DNA of 64,000 nt. Origin: Rhynchosporium graminicola. Its lineage: Eukaryota; Ascomycota; Leotiomycetes; Helotiales; Ploettnerulaceae. The notes beneath the pieces were generated by a model. That model saw only the letters and a program-made list of their open reading frames with translations. It did not search any database and was not told the DNA's origin. The stretch covers positions 378,505-442,504 of the forward strand of contig FJUW01000014.1 in the NCBI GenBank assembly GCA_900074885.1. Direction: 5' to 3'. Positions 25,397 to 38,207 of the stretch are shown piece by piece. Both the position numbers and the translations under genes were made by a program. How positions within the stretch are numbered: the first letter of the stretch is position 1; each line of letters opens with the position of its first letter.

Positions 25397-26982
25397 GCTC
25401 GCATGTACAGAAGAAATGCCCTTGCGCATCATCATAGCGAAACCATCTATGTCACAACCCGGCCCTCACTCCAGTCCAGTCCTCCTGAGATCTGCCAGTT
25501 CGTTCCCAATCGATATTCATTCACCCGTCAAGCGTTGTGCAAAGAGAGTGGACATGGCAATGCAGAGCTGAATCTGGATCTGAATCTGAATCGGAGACTG
25601 GAACAGATCAAGCGTTACAAGGCTCGACCTGAAGCTGAAGCTGTGGAGATGAAGTTCGGAAGCATGCCTTGCCCTGAAATGCGGGGTTGAGATCGCTCGG
25701 CGCAAAAGAAGTGCGCGGGAATCCGCTGTTCCCGCTAGAAATTGCAGGCCATGACTCCTCCAGCTCGGCTAGTTGGTGTGGTGTTGATTCTTCGGATAAT
25801 GAGATATAGATAGGGAGGGAGTTTGTCTATACTCATAGCTTGGTATAGGACACCCCGAAGTGATTGTAATCAATGCAATTTTCCAGGTTCTTCATGTTAC
25901 TGGTCCCTGTACATGAGATATTCCCGGCAAGAAGAGAGAGACGAGCCTATTCGCCAACCGAGTAGAGTAGACGGAGCGCCTGAAAGGTAGGTAGGATTTG
26001 AATATGGTGATGCACGATATCTAACGACATATTTTCAAGACATGGCGGAGAGGAATCATTAAACTGTTGGTTGGTCAGTGAGTGTTTTTATTGGTTTACA
26101 TATCTACATCCATCAAACTCAAATTGCCCCTCTGCAGGAGTGCTCCCGTCTCAGCTTCCCTCGATTTGACAGTGGTGCTAGCACGTTGCCTGCCTCGTCG
26201 TAGCATCTTAAGTAGGTCTCCAGGCCATTTCGTCTGCTCTGCTGCTCGTCCCAAACATGACGATATCAGGAGCACCAGAGTGACACTGAACAGACGAGCA
26301 TCGAAAGAAGCCCAGAGCCCACCAAAACCCGAACCTCCAAACTCATAATCTAATACACAAGATTTCAGCCCTTGAAATACTCATGTCTCTCGTTCTCTTC
26401 CTCTTATTTCCGCTCTCTTCTCGGCATGTCATATACGTGTGCTCATTTATTCGGCCTCCAATAGCTGGTCCGTTTGCCGATGCGTTTGTTTGATGCTTAC
26501 TCTTGCATCCCGTTGCACTGAGATTTCCCAAATAGGGGCCGGTCGCTTACACCAGGAGCAGGTACGCGGGAAGGAAGAAATGACATCGTAACCAATCAGC
26601 GGACCTCCAGATCCCTGGCCAGATCATGATCTCCTGTCCTACTGGGCCCGCTTGGGCAAAAGCGCTGGGCAGCGCAAAGAAAGGATCCGTCTCCTGTTTG
26701 AGAGAAACAAACCAAAATCAAATTCCGAATCTCCGAGTCCACGTTGCCCAAACGGAAGCACAGCTGAACAAACAAAGGAGGAAAAGGTACAAGAACAATT
26801 TTACAAAAAAAAAACACCAGAAGGTTCTATTCCTTAACCAAAGTAATCACAAGCTCCGTTCAGAGTGAATCCTGCGCCGCTCATGCAAGGTAATTGGAAG
26901 AATGTGTACGCCATGTGATATGCAAGAGGAAAGAAGAATATGTTTTGTCGTGATGGGAGGTTGATCTACAATACTGGTCACG
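25397..26982. other. Intergenic, no gene recognised
   Basis: Normal-composition DNA between two minus-strand genes. It should hold the promoter of the acyl-CoA synthetase. Only short frames without recognisable motifs are present. Confidence 0.5.
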
Positions 26983-28224
26983 TCACATTGGACGTGTTTC
27001 TAGGAGCCTTTTCTGGTTGGCAGGATCGTTTGGGTCGTTCGTTACGCCAATGTGTCGGAGATGGTCGGGTTTCCATGTCCCTGTAAAGTGTTAGTTTTGA
27101 GTATCAGAGAGATGGAAAAGTGCGAATGCACCTTCGAATTCATGCTTTACAAAAGCCATGGGGTGGTCGTATTCCTCCGCTCCCATCTGCTGTACACCAG
27201 GACTGAAACAGGTTATTGGGAGCACCACCACATCTCCTACGACCTTTGCGGCCCTCATCCCAGTGAAATCTCTCCATGTGATGTTCTTCTCGCTCTTCGA
27301 CGTATCGTAATATTTCGGGTCGTTCAGGAAGTCGAAGATCACGTCCGTCCAAACAGCAGGACCCGTGTATTCAATAACCTTGTTATCCATGAACCCCTTC
27401 AGCGTCCCCATCTTGTGCTTCTTCATCGTCTCCTCGGTAATATTCGCCACAATACTCCTCAACACAGGATGACCGGGTTTCGACTGAATCGTCCACTGGC
27501 AGAATTGTATCCGTCTCGAGTACCAATCCGCCCAATCCTCACGATCCGGGTCCGCCTCGATCCCAATGACCAACCCAACCGCACTTCTCGGTACAGATTC
27601 TGGCAACCAATCCGAGGCCGACTTCAAGGCATGCGTATCGATATCCGAATAGATCCCTCCTCTGGCCAGCAGAATCAGGTAGCGGAAGAAATCAGCCTTC
27701 AGCACCGGCAATGGCAGTAAACGATATGCCTCCAGCACCTCTGGCACACTCGCATACAAATGTCTCAGCAGATGCACAGCGACTTGATCCGTAATGACCT
27801 CGTGTATAAAGCCTGGATGTTTCTCGCTCCACGACGCCTCAGCCGGTCTGAATTTCTCCCCGAAATCTCCTGATGCTGGCGTATATTTCCACGTCTGCCA
27901 TATGTACGCCGGAAACTTCCCTTCCACGTCGTAGGGGAACTGGTAGACAAGTTTATCTATTAATGGGGCGCGCGACATGTCCATCAGTAATTGCTGGCCC
28001 CCTTTGGTGTTCTTTGATAGACTATCGCTCGAGCTCGATAAGGGTGTTTTTTGTACGTAGCCTGTCTTGGTGGTGTATTCGGAGGCATGTCTCGAATCTG
28101 AGCCTTGATGAGGTAATTTGTCGTCTGGTGGTGGTGGTGGTGGTGTAGAATGTGTGCGAGTTATGATAAACAGCATGGTTAGAAAGCACGCAGCTCCCAC
28201 CAAAGCTCTCTTGAAAGTCAACAT
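26983..28224 (-). CDS. Och1-like glycosyltransferase family 32 (alpha-1,6-mannosyltransferase)
   Basis: Likely a Golgi type II membrane mannosyltransferase that starts or extends outer N-glycan chains. Two exons: 27132-28224 and 26983-27080, with a 51-nt intron; joining restores FEG-TWKPDHLRHIG. The protein is 396 aa. Start ATG 28224 gives a short cytosolic tail and a membrane anchor at about residues 8-22 (VGAACFLTMLFIITR), which suits the family better than the upstream in-frame ATG at 28320. Family marks are IWQTWKYTP (about residue 106) and the DXD box in GGIYSDIDTHAL (about residue 190), which binds metal and the sugar nucleotide. The stem carries a Pro run. The 5' side is packed with microsatellites. 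Och1 against Hoc1 or another GT32 paralogue cannot be settled here. Confidence 0.88.
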
Positions 28225-28365
28225 CGTGCACGTTACAGCAGGCCAATTGACTGGTAAGGCAATGTAGTCAGGCAGTGGGATCGGAAGGAGCAGGTTAGGT
28301 AGGAGAGGTAGGAGGTGCAAGGAGAAGAGGGTGGCAGGTGTCAGGAGGCAGGAGGCAGGAGGCAG

Positions 28366-28505
28366 GTTCGTTCGTTCGTTCGTTCGTTTGCTTGTTCGTG
28401 CGTACGTATTGGAAAGAGTGCAGAAGAGATGGAGGTCGAGGATCGAAGTCGTGCTGTTCCGTATCGTATCGTGTCGTGTCGTGTCGTGTCGTGCCGTGTC
28501 GTGAT
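28366..28505. repeat. TTCG and TCGTG microsatellites
   Basis: A TTCG tract at about 28366-28389 is followed by a TCGTA/TCGTG tract at about 28463-28503, just upstream of the GT32 start codon. Confidence 0.85.
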
Positions 28506-28862
28506 TGTGCCGAGGATTGATATGGTCGACAGCGATATGGATGTAGATGTGGATGTAGATATAGGATAGGAGCTGGAGAGAGAGTCAACATGTCGCAGAA
28601 CAGGCAGGGCAGGTAGGGGTGGAGGAGACGACAGTTCAGTGCCAAGGGAAGCAAGGTATCTAGGTTACCTAGTACCTACCTACCTACCTACCTACCTGCT
28701 GTAAAACCCTCAAGAGGTGGTTGGTTGTGCGTGCGTGCGTGCGTGCGTGCGGTGTTCGTGCGTCCTGTCTGGCGTGTCTGGCGAGTGAGTCTCTGTTTCA
28801 AAAGTCGATCGTTTCGAATTCCGAGCAATGCCGTGTGTGTTGAGCTGGTAGTATGGTATTGT

Positions 28863-28912
28863 GGATTGGATTGGATTGGATTGGATTGGATTGGATTGGA
28901 TTGGATTGGATT
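28863..28912. repeat. (GGATT)10 tandem repeat
   Basis: Ten perfect GGATT units. A GTGC tract lies at 28729-28750 and TACC units at 28675-28697. Confidence 0.95.
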
Positions 28913-31464
28913 AGACTGGTCTAGTTTAGAGAGATCTGAACATGTTGGTGATTTACTAGCAATTCGTACCTACCTACCCTCCTAATACCGTTAGATTAAC
29001 TCCTATACATATAACACCTGTCTATAACTACCTGTCTTACTAACTACCTTGGTATATATAGGTAGGTAAGTAGGTAGGTAGTAAGAGACAAACGAGGCTG
29101 GATATATATAAACAGATGAACCGACTTGGTTCAGACTTCAATAAGGTTATTCAGTTATTATATAAAGTTACTGACGGTTACAAGGAAGGTTGAGAAAGAG
29201 ACTTTGAGTATGCCTATCTATACCTATACAAAGCGGTCGGCTGGATCAGCCCCTTCAGCGCTTAGAGCCAGTAAACTGTTACATGTGCTCGATACCGAGG
29301 TACCTAGGTCGTAGGTACAAGTACCTGAGGATCCGATAGTACAAGTATAAGTATTCTACCCTACGTGGAAGTAATCTACGAAAGGTACTAACTATACTTT
29401 ATACTGTACCCTCAGCTCGGTACCTCAGCTACCTCCCTCCCTACCCACCTCCCTACCTCGGGCCGGCGGTATAATCGGCTTGACCGAAGAACGGAAAGAT
29501 CCTTAATTATATACATACCTAGGTACTTACTTAACTTGCATTCCCTACCTGCCTGCCTGCCGACCGACCTGGGTACCTGTAAGTTTTAGTTCGGCTCTTC
29601 TGTACCTACTGGTACTGTACTCGTAGTACAGTGTGAAGAGTGTCAAACTCGATTCATTGAATTGATGACCCTTATAAGGTACTCGCTCACTCACTCACTC
29701 ACTCATACTCACTCAACTCACTCACACTCGTACCTCCTCCCCTACCAAGGCAGGTCCCTAAATGTCAGCCAGGATCAATCAATCAAGCAATTACTCGGGC
29801 TCAGGTACGAGTACAAGTACAAGCAAGATACAGATAGATGCGAGGAAAGGCCGCGATACGAGTACTCTACGGAGTATTACTCGTACATACCTACTAGGTA
29901 TCCCCTACCTTACCTAGCAGGTATGTATGTATCTTGGCTGCGCGTGGGTCTGTCTATCTTGAATCGTGATTTTCCAGTCAAGTAAGTCATTGATTTGCTT
30001 TGGATCATCTCGTCCAAGCCCGCACTTCAGCTACCGTAGGAATTGTAGGAATAGCTTCCTGCCTTCCCAATCTCATTTCAGCCCCAGCCGACTAGTGCAC
30101 TACTCAGACCAGACCGGACCGGAGTGTAAATATCCCCCATATCACGACCGGCCGAGCGATCTCACTCCCGTCACCATGTCTCGCTCGGTACCTCCGCTGC
30201 GGTTCTGACATCGATTCCTCTTGGCTACTCGTATCCATCCAGTTACCCTTCGGTCCCTCGCTCAGTCTTTCGGAACTGAAACCGTTCAGCTTTGAAGCCC
30301 TGTCTGTAGATCTGCGAGGACCCCTTTTTTCGGTCTCTTCAATGCGCCGAAACGCGACACCTCAAAAGGACAGCTGAACATCACCATCTATTCTACTAAT
30401 TATATGAGCTCTTGAATCCCATTCACCTTTACGGAGGAATTCTTCAGGGTACAGAATACTGCAAACACTGTGCTAATTAAATCTTACTTTGCAGGGAAAA
30501 ATCATACTCGCTTGCACAATTCTACTGGATCCAGAATTCCAAAGGCCACTCAAGACCACCGATATAATATACAAATGAACAACCACGACGTCATATAACA
30601 CACCACAGTCGATTAAACAAAACTCTAATATGAACCCCCAGACCAATCCCTCCTCACGGCTCACGATGACCACTCGAATCACCGACACGGCTGGGCTTGC
30701 AACGTCCAGATAGCATGCTCACTATTCACGACCGAACTTTTTCCATGCACTCCCGTTCTACAAACAGATTATACTACTACCTGGACTTTTTTTCCATCCA
30801 TGACTCATGATGTTTGTTTCATCATGATAAGACGAGACATTGAAAGCGGGTATACTTCGAACCTAACATTATTTTCCATCTTTCGGCCAAAGGAACAGAA
30901 CGAACATCGAGGCTCGGGGCTTGCGGCTTGGGGGAGCGAAAACAAAGGGGGTGCTTAATGTGTTTCAACGAAATTTCATAGTCAGGAGTGTTCAGCCTCA
31001 CTTCTCTGGGGCGATTCTACCTCCTTCGATCCATTCAGTCTAGTGTTCATACTCAAAGCGGTAGCATGCTAACCACATTTCCGCATGTAAACACGCGAAT
31101 ACCGACTGCATTTGGCTCAAGTGATTTCTGACACATCTCCATTTGCGTATCAATTCGTCTTGTTATCGAGTTCAGGAACATGGAAAGGAGAACCCCAACC
31201 TTTCTGTAATAAGGACCAGGTCGGGTCAGAGCCGAGGACGAGCCTTTATGTCGCTTGCTTGGGAAAGTAAACAGCAAAACTACCGAAAATCAGGAAACCT
31301 CATGCAATAGTAAACGATATGTCATGAATAGATCAGCTTCTGAGCTATACGGCTAGACTCAAGCAACACGCCACTACACTCTTCGTTGGGATGATTCAAG
31401 CATGTCATGGTATATCATCCTCTGATGTAAAGCAAAACCAATCATTCATCATTTTCTCTCACAG

Positions 31465-33783
31465 TCAGACCGCCCCTAGGTCGCAGCACATCATCTCGTA
31501 GTCCAAGTGCAAATAAACAGAAACCAAGGCTCCCAAAGCAAGCAGACCAGAAACCTCCCCTCGGCTTAACTGACCAGCAGAAGATTTACCAGTTCCCGAA
31601 GCAGACGCAGCAGGGGCAGTAGGTGATCCTGTGCCCGCTGACCGGGTAGTGGCAGTACCTTTTGCGTCCTTGACACGCGTCACGAGAGTGATGTTGACGG
31701 GTGATTGGGACTCGATATAGCCAGTCAGGACTTCATCTTGGGTGTCGAGGATATCGAATGTGGTTTTCTTCTGGAATATGTTGTCTCCGCCTATTTTTCC
31801 ATGTCAGTTCAGATCCAATGCCAGTTTCCCTCAGGGAAACAAAGGAAGACCTACCACCAGCCAAAAAATCCAGCGTAACGACATTATAAATCGCTTCGCT
31901 GTCCAACGGCTCATCCCCAATACTGACACTCACTAACCTCGTCCCATTGCTCTTTGTCGAATCCCAGGTGATCTCAATTCCCTTACTGACCTGGATGATA
32001 CTAGTAATAGCTTTCTGGTTATACTGATTGACACCAGTGTAAACACCTTCGAGCGTCTTCCACAACTCATCTCCATCGACCTCAATCTCGACAATCGCAT
32101 TGCCGAATGGGAACGAAGTGAGCACCTCTCCACGAGTAATTGGTCCCTCGTCGATGGTAGCGCGAACACCACCGGAGTTTATGAGCGCGAAATCAGCGGT
32201 ATCGGATTGGTTGAGGCGGTAGGCAAGCATGGCATCTGCCATGAATTGGCCGAGGAGACATTCGCCGGCACGGCATTTTGTTTGATCAAGTTCGACGTTG
32301 GATTCGCCAACGACCTCGGCAGCGAAGGCCTCGAATGGGCCTCTCCAGGCGGTAATTTCGGCTTGGAGCTCGGGGTCCTGAGCTGTGGCATTGGTGAGGT
32401 GAATTGGAGCGCCGTGGTAGGCGAGAATTTTCCCTGACGGGCCATAGGTTACGTCGATGTAGCCTAGGTATTCTCCCCATCCTATTCGAGAGTCAGCTTT
32501 GGTCTTCACAGAAAGAGGGGGAGAGGGAGGGCTGGATTAGATATCACTGACTGTAACTGCACATATATTAGCGGTTGATTTTAGAGGCCACGGAACGCGG
32601 AAGACTTACGCAGTAACGATGAAGACCTCATCACCAGCTTGATTGGTCTTGATGGTGGGATAGGTGCCAGCGGAACCAGTCATGTTACCAAGAAGAGTGT
32701 GAGAATGTCCTCCCATAATCAATTGAAGACCAGTTGTAGCCTCGGCGAGCTTCTGATCTTCCTCACTAATGCTTCATTAGCAACGCACAAATTGTCAAAC
32801 GCGATATGTCTTTCCACGTCCCCATTTCTTCGCTTAATTTTGCAAGCAGAGGCTTTGAGAAAGGAAGTGAAGCAAAACAAAACTGTGAGAAGTTGACTCT
32901 TACTATCCAATGTGCGTAATAGCAGCAATCCTTGTAATATTCGTCGTACTCTTAATAAAGTTAATAGTATTCTGCACCGCCTCGGTAACATTCGAGAATG
33001 TCGTCCCGGCACCAGGACTCGAGATACTCGGGGTATCTTCCGTAGTAACCCCGATAACCGCAAGTTGATACCGGGGATAGATGTGGAAGGGCTTGATAGT
33101 AGCATTGAGAATGCTATTATTGGAGTGGATGTTGGCGGATATGATAGGGAAGGTTAGGTTTGAAAGGAAGGCGGCGAGTTTTTCGGGTCCGCCGTCGAAT
33201 TCGTGGTTTCCTAGGGTCATGCCGTCGAAGCCCATTTGGTTGAGTGTTTCTGCGATTTTCTCACCGCCGTAGTAGGAGTAGAAGAGCGTGCCCTTGAATG
33301 AAAGTATGTTAAAAGCTATCGGGCAAGTGGAGGAGGTTGGTTAGGTAGTACGAACCTGGAACTCATCACCAACGTTCAAGAACAAACTATCCTTATGTCC
33401 TGGTCTCTCGTTCTCAATCACCGTCTTGACTCTCGAGTAACCACCAAAGCATCCCAGGGTCTTGTTGGAACAATCCGTCCCTGAGGAGCGAAATTCATCC
33501 AAATGAGCGTGGACATCGTTGATGTGGTAGAAAGCTGGCGATCGAGGTGTCAGTAACTGCTTCCTATCCGATTGACAAGTATTGCTCGAATCAAATCGAG
33601 CAATGCAAATCGAGCAGTGGAATAGCGAGAGAAGAGAGGATACACACAGATATTGTAATTTCCTTGGGAATCAATAAAACGCCTTCCCAAATTCCTCTTA
33701 CTGTGCAGCGAATCCTCCTGCAGTTGGGCAAAAGCACCCACCAACAAGGCCGACGCAACAATGACAGACTGTGTGAACTTCAT
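31465..33783 (-). CDS. Secreted 5'-nucleotidase / metallophosphoesterase, probably cell-surface
   Basis: Hydrolyses nucleotide monophosphates outside the cell (UshA/CD73-type fold). Seven exons by hand: 33648-33783, 33356-33534, 32904-33292, 32610-32765, 32552-32556, 31855-32481, 31465-31790, giving 605 aa with all phases matching. Residues 1-19 are a signal peptide (MKFTQSVIVASALLVGAFA). Metal-site motifs are NDVHAHLDEF, NVGDEFQG, GNHEFDGG, THIGYEED and GGHSHT; the C-terminal nucleotidase domain shows LINSGGVRATI and FPFGNAI. The C-terminus has a Ser/Thr/Ala-rich stretch and a hydrophobic segment (SGLLALGALVSVYL) like a GPI signal, though 12 polar residues follow it. The fifth exon is only 5 nt and is required to restore TAYRWGEY. 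Confidence 0.9.
32552..32556 (-). other. 5-nt micro-exon (TTACA) of the nucleotidase gene
   Basis: The preceding exon ends ...ACT GC at 32610 before GTAAGTC, and the next begins GA TGG GGA at 32481 after AATAG. Joined directly the frame breaks. The segment TTACA, preceded by GTGCAG and followed by GTCAGT, supplies T-TAC-A and yields Thr-Ala-Tyr-Arg-Trp-Gly. Flanking introns are 53 nt and 70 nt. Confidence 0.75.
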
Positions 33784-35629
33784 GATTGACCGCTTACTAG
33801 TTACACTACGGAAACGAATTCTATCCTCGACGCGCCTCACCTAAAATCAGCGCGTCACGACCATATATATATTTGGATACATATATATAATTCTACACCA
33901 AAGCTCTCAGCCTTCCCACTGCATCTCACCCCTCCCCCGAACCCTTCCTTCTTGGCACAATCAATCAATCTCCTTCCCCAATCATCCAACGAACCAGGAC
34001 AACAAAGAAGCACTGTAGCCAATCGCCCCCTTTGAGAGCTGGCACAAACTCAAGAACCGGTCTTCCGGGTACACAACAACGGTGTCGCCGCGCTTGGCAT
34101 ACACATAGCCAAGATGTAGCCAAGGAGAGCCTCTATCGCACGTGTATCTCACCTGCCTATTGAGTCGATATGCTCCTCTTGGCCTCAAAAGTTTACAATA
34201 GCTGATTGTGGGCCAATCAGATAAGCACGGAGGGAGTGCGTACGGCGTTAGTCAATTCAATGATGGACTTTGGAGATGCAAGGCTGAGAAAGAATACATT
34301 ATAGTTCGTTTGAGAATGTTGATGTAGTTTCCGGAACATACTGGCGCTAGGGCAGACTGTCGTAGAAGTCTTCTAGAACAAACAAGAATGACTGATTGAG
34401 CGATCTTTTCGAGATGTCTTACTATTTTGACAAGTACATCAGATATCAACATAATCATTCATGAATGAGTCAGTAGACATAGAATTATCCTGCCCGTTCC
34501 GCATTTTCTTCTCTCTTCTGACTCGCTCACTCACCCCCTCCCTCACTTACTCACCTTCTCCCTCCTCACCCAACTACCTACCTACTTCCAAGCCCTAATA
34601 CCTCACCCATCGGATACGATAACCTCTTTTCTCATTTTAAGGTATACTTTCTTTTACATTAACCGTCGGAACCCTAAATGCGGTACTCCGGGCGCATCCT
34701 ATCACCCCTCTCCAGCCTCTCTCAACTTCCTCAAATCCGGTCCAAATCTCATCGGATTTCTCCATCCCACTCTTCTATCCTTCCCATCCCAACCAGCCCC
34801 ATTTTCCCTGCCCGCCGTCTCCGCCAAGGACCCAAGATACTCGTTTCCGCTCGTTGGTCATATGATGGAGAAGAAATATGTAAACAGAACCTTGTCCAGT
34901 TTTGCGGGTATACGTGTGTAAACGAATCGCATACAGTTGAAATTCGGAATTGATGCCTGTCTGAAGTTAAAGGAAGGACAAGAAGTCTTAGCGGCCAAGC
35001 TGACATGATCCTAAACTGGAAGTCTCGGATGACACGGGGAGTAATGTGAGTGAATATAAGAGATAGAGCACTGAGATGACATGACATCTTGGCTACGATG
35101 GTACCACGCGTTGAATTTGTGAATCTGTATCATGACTGCAGTGCATAAACCAAGTATATATTATTCCCTTCCTCGATTCTATCCAAAAGCATCGCCAACA
35201 AATCAATGCACCAGCGCCACAGAAAGTTTTCAAACATATCTCATCCTTCTCTCTCTCGTGTCCTTGTTTTCTTCCTACCAATCTCCGCCTCACCTAGACT
35301 GACTTCCTCAACACTATTCCGAGTGCTTTCCAACACCAAGCAATCCGCATCGTCCCATTTCAAGCGAAGCGTTCCCAGCAACCAACCAAAGACCGATCAT
35401 GATAGTTACCCAGTAAACATCATGCCACTCACAAGACAGGTGTAGGTCCAGCTCTCGTACAAGTTCAGGTGTCATCCCAACCTACTCAAGAAGTCAGCTC
35501 CGAGTCCAAATTGCGCGTAGAACCTCGAACTAAAGTCAACGAGTAAGAAAAGATGATGATTTACGTGCAATTGAAGCTCAATACAAGAGCGATGAGAGAT
35601 GTATGGAACGGAGGTTTCCTAGGAGACAT
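33784..35629. other. Intergenic, no gene recognised
   Basis: Holds the promoter of the nucleotidase gene. A short + frame at 35406-35445 begins an ATG followed by a possible GTGTAG donor, and a 46-codon frame ends at 35542 (VQVSSQPTQEVSSESK). Neither is enough to call a gene. Confidence 0.4.
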
Positions 35630-36143
35630 TTATCCAGGACGTGCTGGAGCTTGATATCTTTGTCCTTCCCGGAATGCATTGGGAAGATAACCATCCGCTA
35701 AGGGATCAGAGAAAATAAACGGTGTAAAAATCCAACCATGCCTGTTGGCCTCACGACATATTGATGGCAAGTCCTTGGTATACTGGATAGACAAGTGGCG
35801 TTCCTTTAGATTGCTTGTCATATCTGGAAAAGGCGGAAAATGACCCAAATCCTGATCAACGAATTGGCAGTCCCTGTCGATAGGGGCTGAGTCAACCTAG
35901 GAATTTTGAGAGACATACCTTATGCCTCAATGCATTATTTGGTTTGCGGCTGGACAGCCTTGTCCATAAGCAATAGGAGCGAAGCAAGTGGTTTTTCAAA
36001 GGTTCCCGATGGCTGCACTCAACTTTGAAATGGTCGAAGTGAGCAATCGCTGCTAGGCTGTGTCCAAGAGGTTGCTGCAGATTCTGTCCGGGTATCCTGA
36101 TGGTAGTCCATTTGGGTGGATATCCATGATATGCATAGGCCAT
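35630..36143 (-). CDS. Hypothetical protein, two exons
   Basis: I do not recognise this protein. Exon 1 (35919-36143, 75 codons) ends AAG before a GTATGT donor. Exon 2 (35630-35851) follows after GATCAG with a 67-nt intron, in phase, giving 148 aa. The product has no signal peptide or membrane segment; it is rich in His, Pro and aromatic residues (GHFPPFPDMTS, HGWIFTPFIF). Upstream on the same strand another frame reads DDEEFVYISTGAAHFNGNF (about 36240-36300) and stops at an A7 run, after which a shifted frame continues KLTLEFTDSFSAFIQ. That pattern suggests the locus could be a frameshifted, decaying gene rather than an intact one. Confidence 0.35.
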
Positions 36144-36921
36144 AATACTGTACCTGTATGAATGCGCTAAAGGAGTCAGTGAACTCCAGAGTCAGTTTTT
36201 TTCCGTTGGAAATCCTTGCGGTAGGGAAGAAATGGTTGAAAAATTGCCGTTGAAATGGGCAGCGCCTGTGGAGATATATACAAACTCCTCGTCGTCCTGC
36301 TGCCTGGTCGTCTGCGATCGTGCTCTCTCAAACTCCAGGCTACCCACCACAAGTAAAGAAAATGCAGAAGATGAATCCAGGCGCAAGTTCCAAGGAGCAA
36401 ACGATCCAGGCAGCAGATTTGAGGGTATCCAAAACTAGCAGAAAAACCACAGACCAGGAGCCCCTCAACAGGCTGTACAATGCAGTACCAATGCAATTGA
36501 CCGCAGATTCCACATGTAATCATTTCCTTCGTCTCCCATGGCTCGGTTCGTAAATATCAAGGCAGCTATGCTGCATCCATATGGCATTTTCATCCACATG
36601 CAATGTTCCAGAGTAGAGCGAGATCGGTCCAACTCCTAGAGCAGGTCTCGCAAAATATATGATCAAAATTCCGGAGTGGTATAAGATCAGTCCTGAACTG
36701 GAAATCCTGACCAGTGTGTAATCTTACTCAACAAAGTCAGATGAACACTGTAGAATGCCCTCTAAAGTGGTCTGGGTTGCGTGACTTGGCACGTGTCCGG
36801 CAATAGTCCAGGGATCATCAAGAATCCAAAGGGAAAAAGATAAAGAAATCGCTATCAAAGCAGATTGAAGTCAAGGTCCTGCTAATGCGGACTGCATAGA
36901 TGCCTACCAGACATGGAAGTC

Positions 36922-38128
36922 CTAACGGCGACGGTGATGCCTGTCCCGGGGTTCTGGGTCTCTTTCACGCTCACGTCTGGATGACGTATTGGAAGTGGCC
37001 GGAGTACTGGAAGACGAAGCCAATGGGGGCTGACTGCTATACGTGTCCTGATATTGCCGACTGTTATCATATGCATCTTGAGTATCATACGAGGCGCCTG
37101 AAACGGGAAGGACTAAAAAGTTAGACACCAATCTATTCAGACAGAAGATAAGAAACCGGTAGATGAGTGTACGCACCCTGCCCACGACCATAATATGGAT
37201 CGTTTGGCTGTGTAGGATAGACCGGCTGCTGGTGCTGTTGAACTTGACCTCCAGGTGGTCCAGCCTGGCCATAGTACCTTGGATCAGGTTGTTGGTACGC
37301 CGACTGCGACGACGCATATTGTTGACTCCTAGGAACTCCTACTCCTGGCTGGGCAGGTGCGCGAGAACGCGGATCCGCGACCAAGTCTGCTCCAGCAGTA
37401 TAGTAATTATTATCCTGAACGGGGTATCCAGGTTGGGTGTATCCTGTATTGACTGGTTGGTTGGCATAGGGCTGCTGCGCCTGCTGGTACTGGGACTGAG
37501 AACCACTGTCATATACTCCCTGTGGGGCTGAAGTTGGAGTTGAGACATATGAAGATGCTCCTCCTGGCACTTGCTCCGTGGGTCCATAATACTGCCTAGA
37601 CTGATGTGTGGTAGAATCACGATACCCCACTATTGGTGTGTTAGATTTCCGGCCGATACTCTCAGCGTAGCCCGATGTACCATTTACGGGTTGGCCTCTT
37701 GAAGCGGTAGCTCTTCTCTCCGCGTCCCATCTGTCGGAATCTGCTTTCAGATCCGCGATCATAGCCTGTTGTTAGACTGGTTAGTCACGATCTTGAATGT
37801 CTTGAGGGGTGCGATATTACGGTCGTGAGGTTTCTGTAGGCTGTGATGAAGTAGCCCGCCCTGACTTGTCGCGTGGCAGGATCCTGGAGAATTATCAGCT
37901 TGGTTCGATGGATGGACTGGCAGGTGCATCTGCCAGGTAGGTAGGTCGTACCTCGTAATTGCCCGGCCGTACGAGAGCATCGTTCCCAAGATAACGACAG
38001 ATATCGGCTGTGATAACCTCTCGGTCGATGCCGTCTTTGGGAACAAAGTACTCATTCGTACGGACCGAGTTCGAAGGCGCGGCAGCGACTGCGCGCCTCT
38101 CACGCTCTCTGATGTCCCTGCTCGACAT
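36922..38128 (-). CDS. RfeG-like conserved fungal protein (putative transcription factor)
   Basis: Four exons: 37952-38128, 37821-37883, 37177-37765, 36922-37097, giving 334 aa with matching phases and introns of 55-79 nt. The N-terminal part is the conserved block: NEYFVPKDGIDREVITADIC, RYLGNDALVRPGNYE, GYFITAYRNLTTAMIADLK and DRWDAERRA (to about residue 100). The rest is low complexity: Gln, Tyr, Pro and Ser rich (QSQYQQAQQPYANQP), ending in an Arg/Glu/His-rich tail (RRERERD ... HHRRR). I associate the N-terminal block with proteins annotated as RfeG in Aspergillus relatives; that name is from memory and the DNA-binding role is not visible in the sequence. Nuclear location is plausible from the basic tail. 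Confidence 0.8.
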
Positions 38129-38207
38129 GACTTGCAAGATATACTCGAGGTAAAGGGTAGTAGGAGAAGGGAAGACAAGGAAATCCACGAAGCAGGAGGA
38201 ACTGAAG

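Larger units (their letters stand above)
28225..31464. other. Intergenic, rich in microsatellites
   Basis: Between the GT32 gene and the nucleotidase gene. 28.36-29.9 kb is crowded with short tandem motifs (TTCG, TCGTG, TACC, GTGC, GGATT, ACTC) and TACC/GGTA-rich text. The rest has no recognisable gene. Confidence 0.6.

Noticed and set aside
27052..27720. 222-codon + frame opposite the GT32 gene
   Set aside because: It is the complement of a well-supported GT32 coding exon and has no domain of its own.
28295..28654. Frames through the microsatellites upstream of the GT32 gene
   Set aside because: Their peptides are translations of tandem repeats (RTNKQTNERTNE, RYDT and similar).
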